NCBI RefSeq assembly: GCF_044383835.1 | Contig: NZ_JBISEP010000007.1 | Location: 53,109-117,108 of the forward strand | Reading direction: 5' to 3' | Length of the DNA stretch: 64,000 nt | Source: Paraliobacillus sp044383835 | GTDB taxonomy: Bacteria > Bacillota > Bacilli > Bacillales > Amphibacillaceae | Shown here: positions 53,311 through 61,241 of the stretch, one piece after another | Layout: every line of letters begins with the position of its first letter | How positions within the stretch are numbered: the first letter of the stretch is position 1 | Notes under the pieces: generated by a model | What the model saw: the letters and a program-made list of their open reading frames with translations, nothing else | Databases searched by the model: none | Told to the model about the DNA's origin: nothing | Program-made: the position numbers and the translations under genes

Positions 53311-54240
53311 CTACAACAAAGTTGATAGATGTCTCATTATTTTATCATTATCCTGATTTTCTAACTCATGAATAATGTGTAGGTATGTCTCTTGTGTAGT
53401 TGTCATACTTGAATGCCCAAGCCTCCTAGCTACACTTGCAATAGATACCCCTGCAAATAGTAAAAGAGAAGCGTGTGTATGTCTTAAACTGTGAATTGTA
53501 ATAACAGGGATTTTAGCGTCCAAACACAAACGTTTCAAACGATTATTAATTGTAGAATTAAATACCCTACCTGTTACAAATATTGGTTTATCAATATCCA
53601 TATCTTTAATCAATTGAGAAAATTGCATTGCTGTTTGCCAGTCTAATTGTATTTTTCTTTTGGATGAACTATTTTTAGTTGGTTGAAACCCTCCTTTACT
53701 CAATTTATAATTCCATGTATTCTCAACAATTAACTTTTGATTAGCAAAATCAAAACTATTAGGTGTTAACGCAAGAGCTTCTGAAAATCTAAGACCAGTT
53801 TTTGTGACTAATAGTATAAACCAGTCCCAACTAATTTCATCTTTAAGATTAAGGTTACTCAATAAAGCTTGGACTTCAAATTGATTAAGAAACTTTATTT
53901 TCTTTTCTCTTGGATCTTTACCTTTAATGATAATTTTCCTAGTTGGATTCTTTTTGATTATACCTTCGTCCATCGCATCTAGAATTGCTCCTTTTAATTG
54001 ATGATGGAAATCCATTGTGGTTTGTTTTTCATGGGTACGTGCATAATCATTTAGTAATTTTTGATAAGTTCTGCGATCTAACTCTTTCATTTTTAAACGT
54101 GGGGCTAATTCCAATACGCGTTGTAGACTCATATAATATTTTTGTAGCGTTACATCACGAACGGCCCCCACCTTATAGAGTTCAATCCACTCTGAATAAT
54201 ACTCATGGAATGACTGTGTTGATTTTGTGTTTCTTGGCAT
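53311..54240 (-). CDS. Tyrosine recombinase, probable hsdS invertase
   Basis: A 309-residue phage-integrase-type recombinase. The N-terminal SAM-like DNA-binding region covers residues about 10-95; the catalytic domain has all key residues: R in TKTGLRFSEALAL, K in SSSKRKIQL, HxxR in IHSLRHTHASLLL, H in RRLGHSSMTTT and the nucleophile Y in QETYLHIIHEL. It lies inside the segment bounded by the 141-base inverted repeats of two hsdS copies, the usual place of recombinases that invert type I specificity genes. GAGG precedes the ATG. The alternative, an integrase of a lost prophage, is less likely as no phage genes are nearby. Confidence 0.9.
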   Translation of the reverse strand: MPRNTKSTQSFHEYYSEWIELYKVGAVRDVTLQKYYMSLQRVLELAPRLKMKELDRRTYQKLLNDYARTHEKQTTMDFHHQLKGAILDAMDEGIIKKNPTRKIIIKGKDPREKKIKFLNQFEVQALLSNLNLKDEISWDWFILLVTKTGLRFSEALALTPNSFDFANQKLIVENTWNYKLSKGGFQPTKNSSSKRKIQLDWQTAMQFSQLIKDMDIDKPIFVTGRVFNSTINNRLKRLCLDAKIPVITIHSLRHTHASLLLFAGVSIASVARRLGHSSMTTTQETYLHIIHELENQDNDKIMRHLSTLL

Positions 54241-54323
54241 AAAAAAACCTCCTGATGATAGTAAGTGATTGAATCACTTACTCTATTATTCAGGGGTTTA
54301 ATGTTTTTGCAAAGGTATATTAT

Positions 54324-55728
54324 CACTAGCGTTGCGCAAATTTATTCAAACTATTAAAAACATTCAAAATGTTCAATAAAATTGTTTGGCGCAAAGAAAA
54401 AGTCCTTTATAATGGATAAGTAAGGTGGTAACCCGTCCAAATCCACTAATAAAGGACCAAACACATGGACAAGATTACACCAAAAACTTCATTTGGACAA
54501 TGGTTTTCACCAATAAATCTTCAATTATTTGAAGAACAAGTGAAAACCTTGAAATTAGATTTTTATACGAAAAAATTAACGACAGAGTCATTTTTAAAAT
54601 TATTGCTTTATTCACAGTTACAAGAAACTGAGAGTCTGCACGCATGAAGTGATTGTCTTTTTGAAGACGAACTTCAAAAAGCAGTTGACCTTGATTCAAT
54701 CAGTATTTCACAGTTGTCACGGCGTTTAAATGGGATGAATCCAGGTCTATTTCAACGGCTATTCCTTGATCTAGTCTCACAAATTCATGCTCAAACACAT
54801 TATACAAAATTAGTCATGCCGTTAAAAATCATAGATTCAAGTACATTACCACTTAATCTAACCAACCATAGATGGGCAAAATTCCGAAAGACAAAGGCAG
54901 GAGTGAAGTTGCATCTACGCCTTGTATTTATGGAAAAAGGGATTTCTTATCCAGAAAAAGCTATCCTGACAACCGCAAAAGAACATGATCGTGGTCAACT
55001 TGAAATCATGGTCGATGACAAAGCATGTATGTATGTGTTTGACCGAGGCTATCTGGATTACGAACGCTTTGATCGTATGACAGATGCGGGCTATTTCTTC
55101 CTTTCAAGGCTGAGAAAAAACGCTGTTATACGGGAAGTTTATGATTTTAAACTGCCGAAAGATTCATCTGTTTTATCCGATCAAATGGTGCTAATTGGAA
55201 CAACTCAAAACCGTGCCGAAAATTACTTTCGCGTTCTAAAAGTAATCGACTCAAAAGGAAATATGCTTCATTTAATTACGAATTGCTTTGACTTAAGTGC
55301 AGAAGAGATTTCCGAGATGTATAAGTCGCGCTGGGCAATAGAGCTGTTTTTCAAATGGGTAAAGCAACATCTCAACATCAAAAAGTTTTACGGTCAAAGT
55401 GAATGGGCTATTCAAAATCAAGTGTTTATCGCACTTATTGTTTTTTGCCTGCATGTGCTTGCGCAAATCAAAACAAAAAGTAAGCGAAAAACCTTACAAA
55501 TTAGCCGTTATTTAAAGGCTGCTTTGTGGAAACCAGCACGTGTCTGGATTCGAAAGATTGAAGGGAAAGCCATCCCTTAATACGCAATTTGTCGTCGTTG
55601 CATCAGTATAATTGTGAATTAATTTCCAAATGGATGGAGCCACCTTTAGTTGGGTATTTACTTTTTTGGCTCTAAAGAGTAAGAGTAATTAAACTGAAAA
55701 TTACGACAATATTTATGCAACGCTAGTG
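54324..55728 (+). mobile_element. IS4-family insertion sequence, complete ends, 9-bp target duplication
   Basis: The 1405-base element has terminal inverted repeats beginning CACTAGCGTTGC (54324 and, inverted, ending 55728), followed by similar ends GCAAATTT / ATAAATAT. The 9-base direct repeat GTATATTAT flanks it at 54315-54323 and 55729-55737. One transposase gene fills it. The right target copy overlaps the stop codon of the silent hsdS copy, so the element inserted just beyond that gene. Confidence 0.9.
54465..55580 (+). pseudogene. IS4-family transposase broken by an in-frame TGA
   Basis: The frame reads MDKITPKTSFGQWFSPINLQ ... ETESLHA, then TGA at 54645, and continues in the same frame as SDCLFEDELQKAVDLDSISI to IEGKAIP. 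DDE residues are visible in KIIDSSTLPL, MYVFDRGYLDYERF and the YREK-type box YKSRWAIELFFKWVK. A single base change at codon 61 splits it; an internal ATG at 54714 could start a shortened protein lacking the N-terminal DNA-binding part. It is probably inactive, although the inverted repeats are intact and could be moved by a related transposase. Confidence 0.88.
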
Positions 55729-55733
55729 GTATA

Positions 55734-56378
55734 TTATATAAACATTTTTTGTAGGAATGCTTGTTTCAGGGTGTTTAATGTATCTATTTTTTGTTGTTCA
55801 AAATTGATAAGGTTGTCTAGTTCTTTTATAAAAATACCTATCTTTTGTTGTTCCTCTAGTGTTGGAATAAACACTAGCATCTTGCCCATTTCTTTACCTG
55901 AAATTTCTACAAATGTGGATCCAGCCCCGTATTTTTCACCGTAACGTTTTAATTCATGAGATCTTGAATACATAAAGTACGAATCCAATCTCTCTTCGTG
56001 TGGTACGATCGATTGGAATCCTTGATTAGTTGCTGCTTCTTTAGCAAGGATTGCAGTACTTCCAATACCTGCACGAGAAGTGAACAAGATAGTCCCTACA
56101 GGTAATATTTTAGCAGAGCTTTTCTTCAATCCTAGTTCTGTGATTTTTTTCTGACTATCATCAACATAGGTTTGCTCACCAATTTCAACTGGTGAGTACC
56201 AATTTATTTTTCCGTTCCAATATTTTTTTTCGGTTGTACTTGGAGTTCCGCCACCAATAATATCAGCAATATCTCCCAACTTACGCTGTTCCCACCTATC
56301 ATTAAAATCAGCAAACCTTAATCTCGGCACAACTTCCTCTTTTTGCGGGAACATCACCTGCATAAAGCCTTTCTTCAT
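55734..56378 (-). pseudogene. Silent partial hsdS copy (second recognition domain)
   Basis: This open frame (214 residues from the internal ATG; homology extends to 56415) carries the central conserved segment FMQVMFPQKEEVVPRLRFAD, a WEQRKLG motif, one recognition domain (GDIADIIGGGTPSTTEKKYW ... AGSTFVEISGKEMGKMLVFI) and the C-terminal coiled coil ELDNLINFEQQKIDTLNTLK. The first domain and a start region are missing, so it is not a complete HsdS. Its domain differs fully from the second domain of the expressed copy. Inversion at the 141-base repeats would join it to the first half of the expressed gene. Its last codons are bordered by the IS4 target duplication. Confidence 0.88.
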
Positions 56379-56415
56379 CAGATTTAGTGTCTCTAACTTA
56401 CGTTGATGAAGAGCG
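56275..56415 (-). repeat. Right arm of the 141-bp perfect inverted repeat (hsdS switch)
   Basis: Exact reverse complement of 52606-52746. Outside it, the sequence towards higher coordinates (56416 on) has no relation to hsdS, so the silent copy ends there. Confidence 0.97.
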
Positions 56416-56742
56416 TAATCCTAAAATTACAGCATAACCAATACTACGATTTCTGTAAAGATTAATTAACAAAGCAATAAGTCACTATTTTTACCAACTT
56501 ATGTTTCCTCAAATAAAAAGACTTAGCAACCACTATAGACGTGACTACTAAGCTTTATAAAAAGGTATATTTATTTCATACTTAAATCCTAGATCATCTT
56601 TTTCCAACTATAATATTCAGATGTAGAAACGCCCTATATTTTGAGCACACTGTTAACAGAAATATTACGTTTCAATGTCATTTCACGTGTTACTTTATAG
56701 ATTGTTCCTGTTAATTACTCAGTATGACCATAGCCTTTTTTA
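56416..56742. other. Non-coding interval with decayed IS3 orfB start
   Basis: From 56416 to about 56590 nothing recognisable was seen except a weak hairpin (CTTAG ... CTAAG, 56520-56555). From about 56590 the minus strand preserves scraps of an IS3-family orfB (see next entry). Confidence 0.5.
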
Positions 56743-57003
56743 TTAAGATTTCCAAGGCTCCTGTGAATCTCGTAATTCTTTCTTCAGACGGGCTATTTCC
56801 TTCTCAGCATCAGAGGCGTGATTTCCAGATCCTCTATGATCGACCACATCATTATTATTCTTGGCGGCTGACACCCATTTCCCGAGTGTAGATTCGCCAA
56901 TTTTTAGATCCTTTACCACCTTTCCTAAGGTTTTACTCGATGTATAATAATAACTGACTGCATCTTGCTTAACTTCTGCACTAAATTGCTTGCGTTTTGC
57001 CAT
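56590..57003 (-). pseudogene. Decayed IS3-family element (orfA with fragments of orfB)
   Basis: The orfA part (57003-56743) encodes MAKRKQFSAEVKQDAVSYYY, an HTH around TLGKVVKDLKIGESTLGKWV, and a coiled EKEIARLKKELRDSQ, all typical of IS3 orfA. A lost base at about 56757 shifts the frame, giving a false end EPWKS instead of EALEILKK. Downstream, IYKVTREMTLKRNISVNSVL and GVSTSEYYSWKKM match the beginning of orfB, with stops, and the catalytic part is gone. It cannot be active. It lies directly beside the old end of the CRISPR array. Confidence 0.8.
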
Positions 57004-57138
57004 ATCACGATCTCCTCAAGCTAATAATATTGTACTATATTAAACTAGGAAATTTCTCTATTTGGGTTGTCCAATTTATATTCTAGCATTAGACGGAGTG
57101 CGATCCCACATAACATAAGAAAGTGACATTACAACGGG

Positions 57139-58242
57139 ATTTCAATCCACGCACCCATAAAGAGTGCGACACGAATTACAAATATCTTTGTTTTTAGCTG
57201 TTAGTATTTCAATCCACGCACCCATAAAGAGTGCGACGCTAAAATCGCCGGAACTACTTCGGGCGACTTTGCATTTCAATCCACGCACCCATAAAGAGTG
57301 CGACGGGGACATCTTATTTTTGCAAGAGTATATTTCAGAGATTTCAATCCACGCACCCATAAAGAGTGCGACATTGTATTATATAAATTTCGGATTAAAT
57401 CAGTTTATTTCAATCCACGCACCCATAAAGAGTGCGACTTTCGATCTTTTTTAGTAATTTCAAATAATCCTACAATTTCAATCCACGCACCCATAAAGAG
57501 TGCGACGGGCGAAAATTTGCTGATATTTACGCTAAAGAAATATTTCAATCCACGCACCCATAAAGAGTGCGACGGGTCATAACAAACATACGTTTCCTCC
57601 AAGTAAAGATTTCAATCCACGCACCCATAAAGAGTGCGACTCTGGTACATCTTTTTTGTCAAATAGACTGAGCAGATTTCAATCCACGCACCCATAAAGA
57701 GTGCGACTTTAAAATAGGTAGTAGATAAAACAATAATAATATCATTTCAATCCACGCACCCATAAAGAGTGCGACGGTATTGCCATGAAACAAGTTAAAA
57801 AGATTAACATAATTTCAATCCACGCACCCATAAAGAGTGCGACGCATTACATATGGATAACTACTTTTTAAGTCCATAATTTCAATCCACGCACCCATAA
57901 AGAGTGCGACAATATTAAATACATTTAAGTTAGATAAAATAGGAATTTCAATCCACGCACCCATAAAGAGTGCGACGAAAAGTGCGGAGGTTTGGGTTGG
58001 AGGGAAGAATCAATTTCAATCCACGCACCCATAAAGAGTGCGACCAAGCATTACCTTTTCTAATACTCATCGGAACATAAATTTCAATCCACGCACCCAT
58101 AAAGAGTGCGACTATGCAAGAGTTAAAAAAGAGATGGACCCAAAAATTTCAATCCACGCACCCATAAAGAGTGCGACACTGGATTAATGCATATATTCGG
58201 TGATTTAGCAATTTCAATCCACGCACCCATAAAGAGTGCGAC
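57139..58242 (-). CRISPR. Type I-C CRISPR array, 17 identical repeats, 16 spacers
   Basis: A 32-base repeat, ATTTCAATCCACGCACCC then ATAAAGAGTGCGAC on the plus strand, starts at 57139, 57206, 57273, 57341, 57407, 57475, 57542, 57609, 57676, 57744, 57812, 57879, 57945, 58013, 58081, 58146 and 58211. Spacers are 33-36 bases and all different. Read on the minus strand the repeat starts GTCGCACTC and ends GGATTGAAAT, the form cut by Cas5 in type I-C systems. Transcription should run leftward from the leader beside cas2, so spacers near 58200 are youngest and 57171-57205 the oldest. All 17 copies look unmutated, including the terminal one. Confidence 0.99.
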
Positions 58243-58413
58243 GGCGAATTTCAACAAAAATAAGAATGTACGTTCTTAAAATAGATATATATTTCTCTAC
58301 ACATCTAAAATTCGTTAAAAACTCCGCCATAATACTATTATTTTTTCTAATTTAAGGAATTGTCTTGGTGCTAACCTAATAGAGAATTTGTGTATGCTAT
58401 AGGTTAGCACTAA
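58243..58413 (-). promoter_or_regulatory. CRISPR leader with a long inverted repeat
   Basis: This AT-rich segment between cas2 and the newest repeat is the leader, where the array promoter and the integration anchor should lie. A perfect 11-base inverted repeat, GTGCTAACCTA (58368-58378) and TAGGTTAGCAC (58400-58410), is placed just beyond the cas2 stop; no T-run follows it on the minus strand. Confidence 0.75.
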
Positions 58414-58704
58414 TCAAAACAATAATGGTTCCTCAAGATCTATTGATTCTTTAGCTCCTATGTGTTCCACTTTTGTTTTGTAATTATTACCTAATTTATA
58501 AAATCTAAGGCTGTCTTTCATAGGATCGATCAATTTTTCTAATTTAAATTTGAGAGATGTATATTGAGCAGTGTCTACATTGCATTCAAAAACCGAATTT
58601 TGAACACGTTGACCATAATTTTGACAAGCTTTTGATACCTTTCGAAGTCTTTTCGTTCCGCCGGGTGATGACGTACTAACATCATATGTGATTAATACCA
58701 ACAT
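58414..58704 (-). CDS. cas2: CRISPR adaptation protein Cas2 (type I-C)
   Basis: Cas2 (96 residues) forms the Cas1-Cas2 complex that inserts new spacers. The start MLVLITYDVSTSSPGGTKRL has the ferredoxin-fold strand with the conserved aspartate; RRKVSKACQNYG-like text (RKVSKACQNYGQRVQNSVFE) follows. ATG 58704 is chosen, with AGGTGA 6 bases upstream; the open frame continues upstream without a ribosome site. It lies 11 bases after cas1, next to the leader. Confidence 0.96.
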   Translation of the reverse strand: MLVLITYDVSTSSPGGTKRLRKVSKACQNYGQRVQNSVFECNVDTAQYTSLKFKLEKLIDPMKDSLRFYKLGNNYKTKVEHIGAKESIDLEEPLLF

Positions 58705-58715
58705 AAATAAGTCAC

Positions 58716-59747
58716 CTACTTCCACAAAAATGGTGGGTATTCATCTAGATCGCCACGTAAAAAACGTGCTAGCAATAAAGATTGAGCATACGGTACAAGC
58801 CCCCATGAAATTTTTTCACCGAGAAATGGATGCGTTATTTTTTCTTGTTTCTTTAATTGCCATGATTTTAAAAATTTCTTTCTAGCCTCATCTGTCATAA
58901 TAACAGCACCATTTTCTTTCTTAAAAAAACCATCTTTCGTTATCTCTCTGCGATTTATTATAGATAAAACAAATTTATCTGCTAGTACCCCACGTAATTC
59001 TTCCATCATATCAAGAGCCAATGAAGCTCTACCTGGTCTATCCTGATGCATAAAACCAACATATGCATCGAGACCAACCGATTCTAAAGCAGCAGTCATA
59101 TCATTTGCAAGCAAGGTGTAGGCAAAGGATAACATTGCATTAACATTATCAAGAGGCGGTCTTCTAGTTCTCAAACGAAAGGAAAAATCATCCTTTTGTT
59201 GCAAAATCATCGAATCAAACACTTTATTGTAATTTATCGCAGCTTGTCCTTCCCACCCTCTCAAGCGTTCTAAATCTTCACATTTTTTTAGTTCTTCTAG
59301 AATAACGGTTAGTTGTTTTGAAACATTTTTAAATTTTTCTACATCTATCCTCAATGGATAATTTCTCGTCATTCTTTCTAACATCCATTTGTTATTATAC
59401 ACTTTCCCAATGATAAAATTACGAGAAACGCTAGCAGAAGGCAACTCCTCTTCAGACAATTGATATTGTTTCTTCCTTAATACTACATTACCTTTGCTTT
59501 GACCAATCACTCTCGCTAAAAACCTGCCATTCTTTGTTAAAAAGGCAATAGAAATGTTTCGTTCCGCACAATACCCCATCAAAGCAGGGCTAGCTCCTGA
59601 ATAACCAAAGGTGACAATACTCTCCAAGTTGTGTAAAGGAAGTCTTCCAAGTTTCTCTTTTTCTTGTATTAACACAATATTGTCTCCATCTAATGATAAA
59701 TAAACATCTGATTGAGTAACAAATAAGGTGTTTAGTAATTTTCTCAC
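58716..59747 (-). CDS. cas1: CRISPR-associated integrase Cas1 (type I-C)
   Basis: Cas1 (343 residues) is the metal-dependent integrase for spacer acquisition. Features: MRKLLNTLFVTQSDVYLSLD at the start, the catalytic glutamate/histidine/aspartate set spread over LRGWEGQAAINYNKVFDSMI, VGLDAYVGFMHQDRPGRASL and ALDMMEELRGVLADKFVLSI. It overlaps the cas4 stop by 4 bases. Sequence type agrees with subtype I-C. Confidence 0.97.
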   Translation of the reverse strand: MRKLLNTLFVTQSDVYLSLDGDNIVLIQEKEKLGRLPLHNLESIVTFGYSGASPALMGYCAERNISIAFLTKNGRFLARVIGQSKGNVVLRKKQYQLSEEELPSASVSRNFIIGKVYNNKWMLERMTRNYPLRIDVEKFKNVSKQLTVILEELKKCEDLERLRGWEGQAAINYNKVFDSMILQQKDDFSFRLRTRRPPLDNVNAMLSFAYTLLANDMTAALESVGLDAYVGFMHQDRPGRASLALDMMEELRGVLADKFVLSIINRREITKDGFFKKENGAVIMTDEARKKFLKSWQLKKQEKITHPFLGEKISWGLVPYAQSLLLARFLRGDLDEYPPFLWK

Positions 59748-60403
59748 TCTTTTAACTTCCTTTCAATGTAACTTTTCACACTCCGTTTAACCATCAAACT
59801 CGGTATGCATATATGTTGTAATGAACAGTTCTTACAGTGAGGACCGGTTTTTACTTTTGGAGTATACTTTTTCCTATAATAATGATGCATCTCCTCTGAC
59901 ATCTGTATTACCTTATTTCGCAACTCATCAGTTATAGGAATCTCAACTCTACGTTTTATTTCATTATAAAAAAAATAACCTTTTTCAACCGAGCAAAGTA
60001 ACATTTCTTCTAAACAAATGGCTTGCGCAACTAATTGAAGGACATCTTCGTCACCTTTCTTTGGTTTTCCACGCTTATATTCAACTGGATAAGCCTTATA
60101 CAAACCTTCTGCCCCTGTAAGTTTTATCCCTTCATTATCTCTGACAAATTCTACAACATCACAAATTCCATTCAATTTTAGCTGATGAGATTGAACAGGC
60201 ATTGCCCTTACAATCAACCTCTCTCCGCGCTTTTCGCGAATGAAAGGTTGATCTGCTTTTTCATGTAGATGTCGGCCTTCAATTGTTTTCACATTTTCTT
60301 CCCACTGTTGTTCGATATGAATCAACGCCCATTGACGACGACAAAATTTAAAATGTTGTAACCCAGATAGCATTAAATAGCTATCTTCTTTATTGTCCAT
60401 CAA
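59744..60403 (-). CDS. cas4: CRISPR-associated exonuclease Cas4
   Basis: Cas4 (219 residues) trims prespacers and selects those next to a PAM in type I-C adaptation. The RecB-like core is AYPVEYKRGKPKKGDEDVLQ (with the EYK catalytic residues), QLVAQAICLEEML is the conserved Q-helix, and Fe-S cysteines are CRRQW near residue 21 and HCKNCSLQHICIPSL near residue 190. It overlaps cas7 by 14 bases. Confidence 0.96.
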   Translation of the reverse strand: MMDNKEDSYLMLSGLQHFKFCRRQWALIHIEQQWEENVKTIEGRHLHEKADQPFIREKRGERLIVRAMPVQSHQLKLNGICDVVEFVRDNEGIKLTGAEGLYKAYPVEYKRGKPKKGDEDVLQLVAQAICLEEMLLCSVEKGYFFYNEIKRRVEIPITDELRNKVIQMSEEMHHYYRKKYTPKVKTGPHCKNCSLQHICIPSLMVKRSVKSYIERKLKE

Positions 60404-61241
60404 GAACTTCCGCTTCTAAGCCTTCTAGATTTGTCAACTCAATCTCATAATCATCAATAGATTTTGGTGTTTCTGTAGTAGATTCTATTTTTAAAGAACG
60501 ATGCACTTTAGCAGATGAATACTGTCCCAATTTAGAATTATGCTCCCACCAATACACTTTATTAACTTCCATACTTCCATCTGGTCGAGCAGAGGAGCTG
60601 TCATTTTCAAATAGGGTAAGTAGCGTTTCCTTCAATTTCTCTGCATCTTCATTTGTAAAGCCAGTTTTTTCAGCAAGTTGTGTATTAATACTCCCTTTAA
60701 ATACATAAACCCCGAAATCGACTCGATGCTTCATTCCCATTGTATCTGAGCTTCTTGTTTCACTCGTCACTGAGTTTACACTTTTTGTAATTTGAACACT
60801 CGTAATATCTATAGGGTCAATACTCGTTGCTGTTTGAATGGATACAGGACCGCGAACACCAACTGATAATGTCGCTCCTTTGAAAGCAAATACTTGCCCA
60901 AAACTTCTGACATCAATCCATTGCTCACAGGCAATAGATGCAAATTCAGCTTCAGAAGGTTTCTTATCTTTTAAGATTTTTGCCAACGTTTCATGGGAAT
61001 CTGCTCGTTCTTTTAAACTTTTAAAACTATCTGTTTTACGATCATCAGATTGAACAAAAACAGCTTCCCCCATATCTTGAAATCTATTTCGGATTTTACG
61101 CTTGACTGCTACATCTGATATTTCTCCATGACCATCATAATTTTGACGAGGGCGATTTCCGTTTAGAGGATCTCCATTCGGATTAGCTTTTGTAACAGAT
61201 AAAACAACAGCAAAATCAATTTTGTGATCTAATGTAGTCAT
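60390..61241 (-). CDS. cas7: Cascade backbone protein Cas7 (Csd2, type I-C)
   Basis: Cas7 (283 residues) polymerises along the crRNA to make the Cascade backbone. The start MTTLDHKIDFAVVLSVTKAN and NPNGDPLNGNRPRQNYDGHG, then VAVKRKIRNRF-like text (AVKRKIRNRFQDMGEAVFVQ), WIDVRSFGQVFAFKG and RGPVSIQTATSIDPIDI are Csd2 hallmarks. It overlaps cas8c by 4 bases. Confidence 0.97.
   Translation of the reverse strand: MTTLDHKIDFAVVLSVTKANPNGDPLNGNRPRQNYDGHGEISDVAVKRKIRNRFQDMGEAVFVQSDDRKTDSFKSLKERADSHETLAKILKDKKPSEAEFASIACEQWIDVRSFGQVFAFKGATLSVGVRGPVSIQTATSIDPIDITSVQITKSVNSVTSETRSSDTMGMKHRVDFGVYVFKGSINTQLAEKTGFTNEDAEKLKETLLTLFENDSSSARPDGSMEVNKVYWWEHNSKLGQYSSAKVHRSLKIESTTETPKSIDDYEIELTNLEGLEAEVLDGQ

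Noticed and set aside
53311..54240. Integrase of a prophage inserted here
   Set aside because: No phage genes or att duplication were seen nearby, whereas the gene is placed between opposed hsdS copies with a perfect inverted repeat, which points to a DNA invertase.
57142..57602. Open frames on both strands with repeated segments such as SLWVRGLK or SIHAPIKSAT
   Set aside because: They are translations of the CRISPR repeats and spacers; the periodic peptide comes from the 32-base repeat, not from a protein gene.
58368..58410. Factor-independent terminator of the cas operon
   Set aside because: The inverted repeat is perfect but has a 21-base loop and no T-run on the minus strand side, so it was kept as an unexplained element only.
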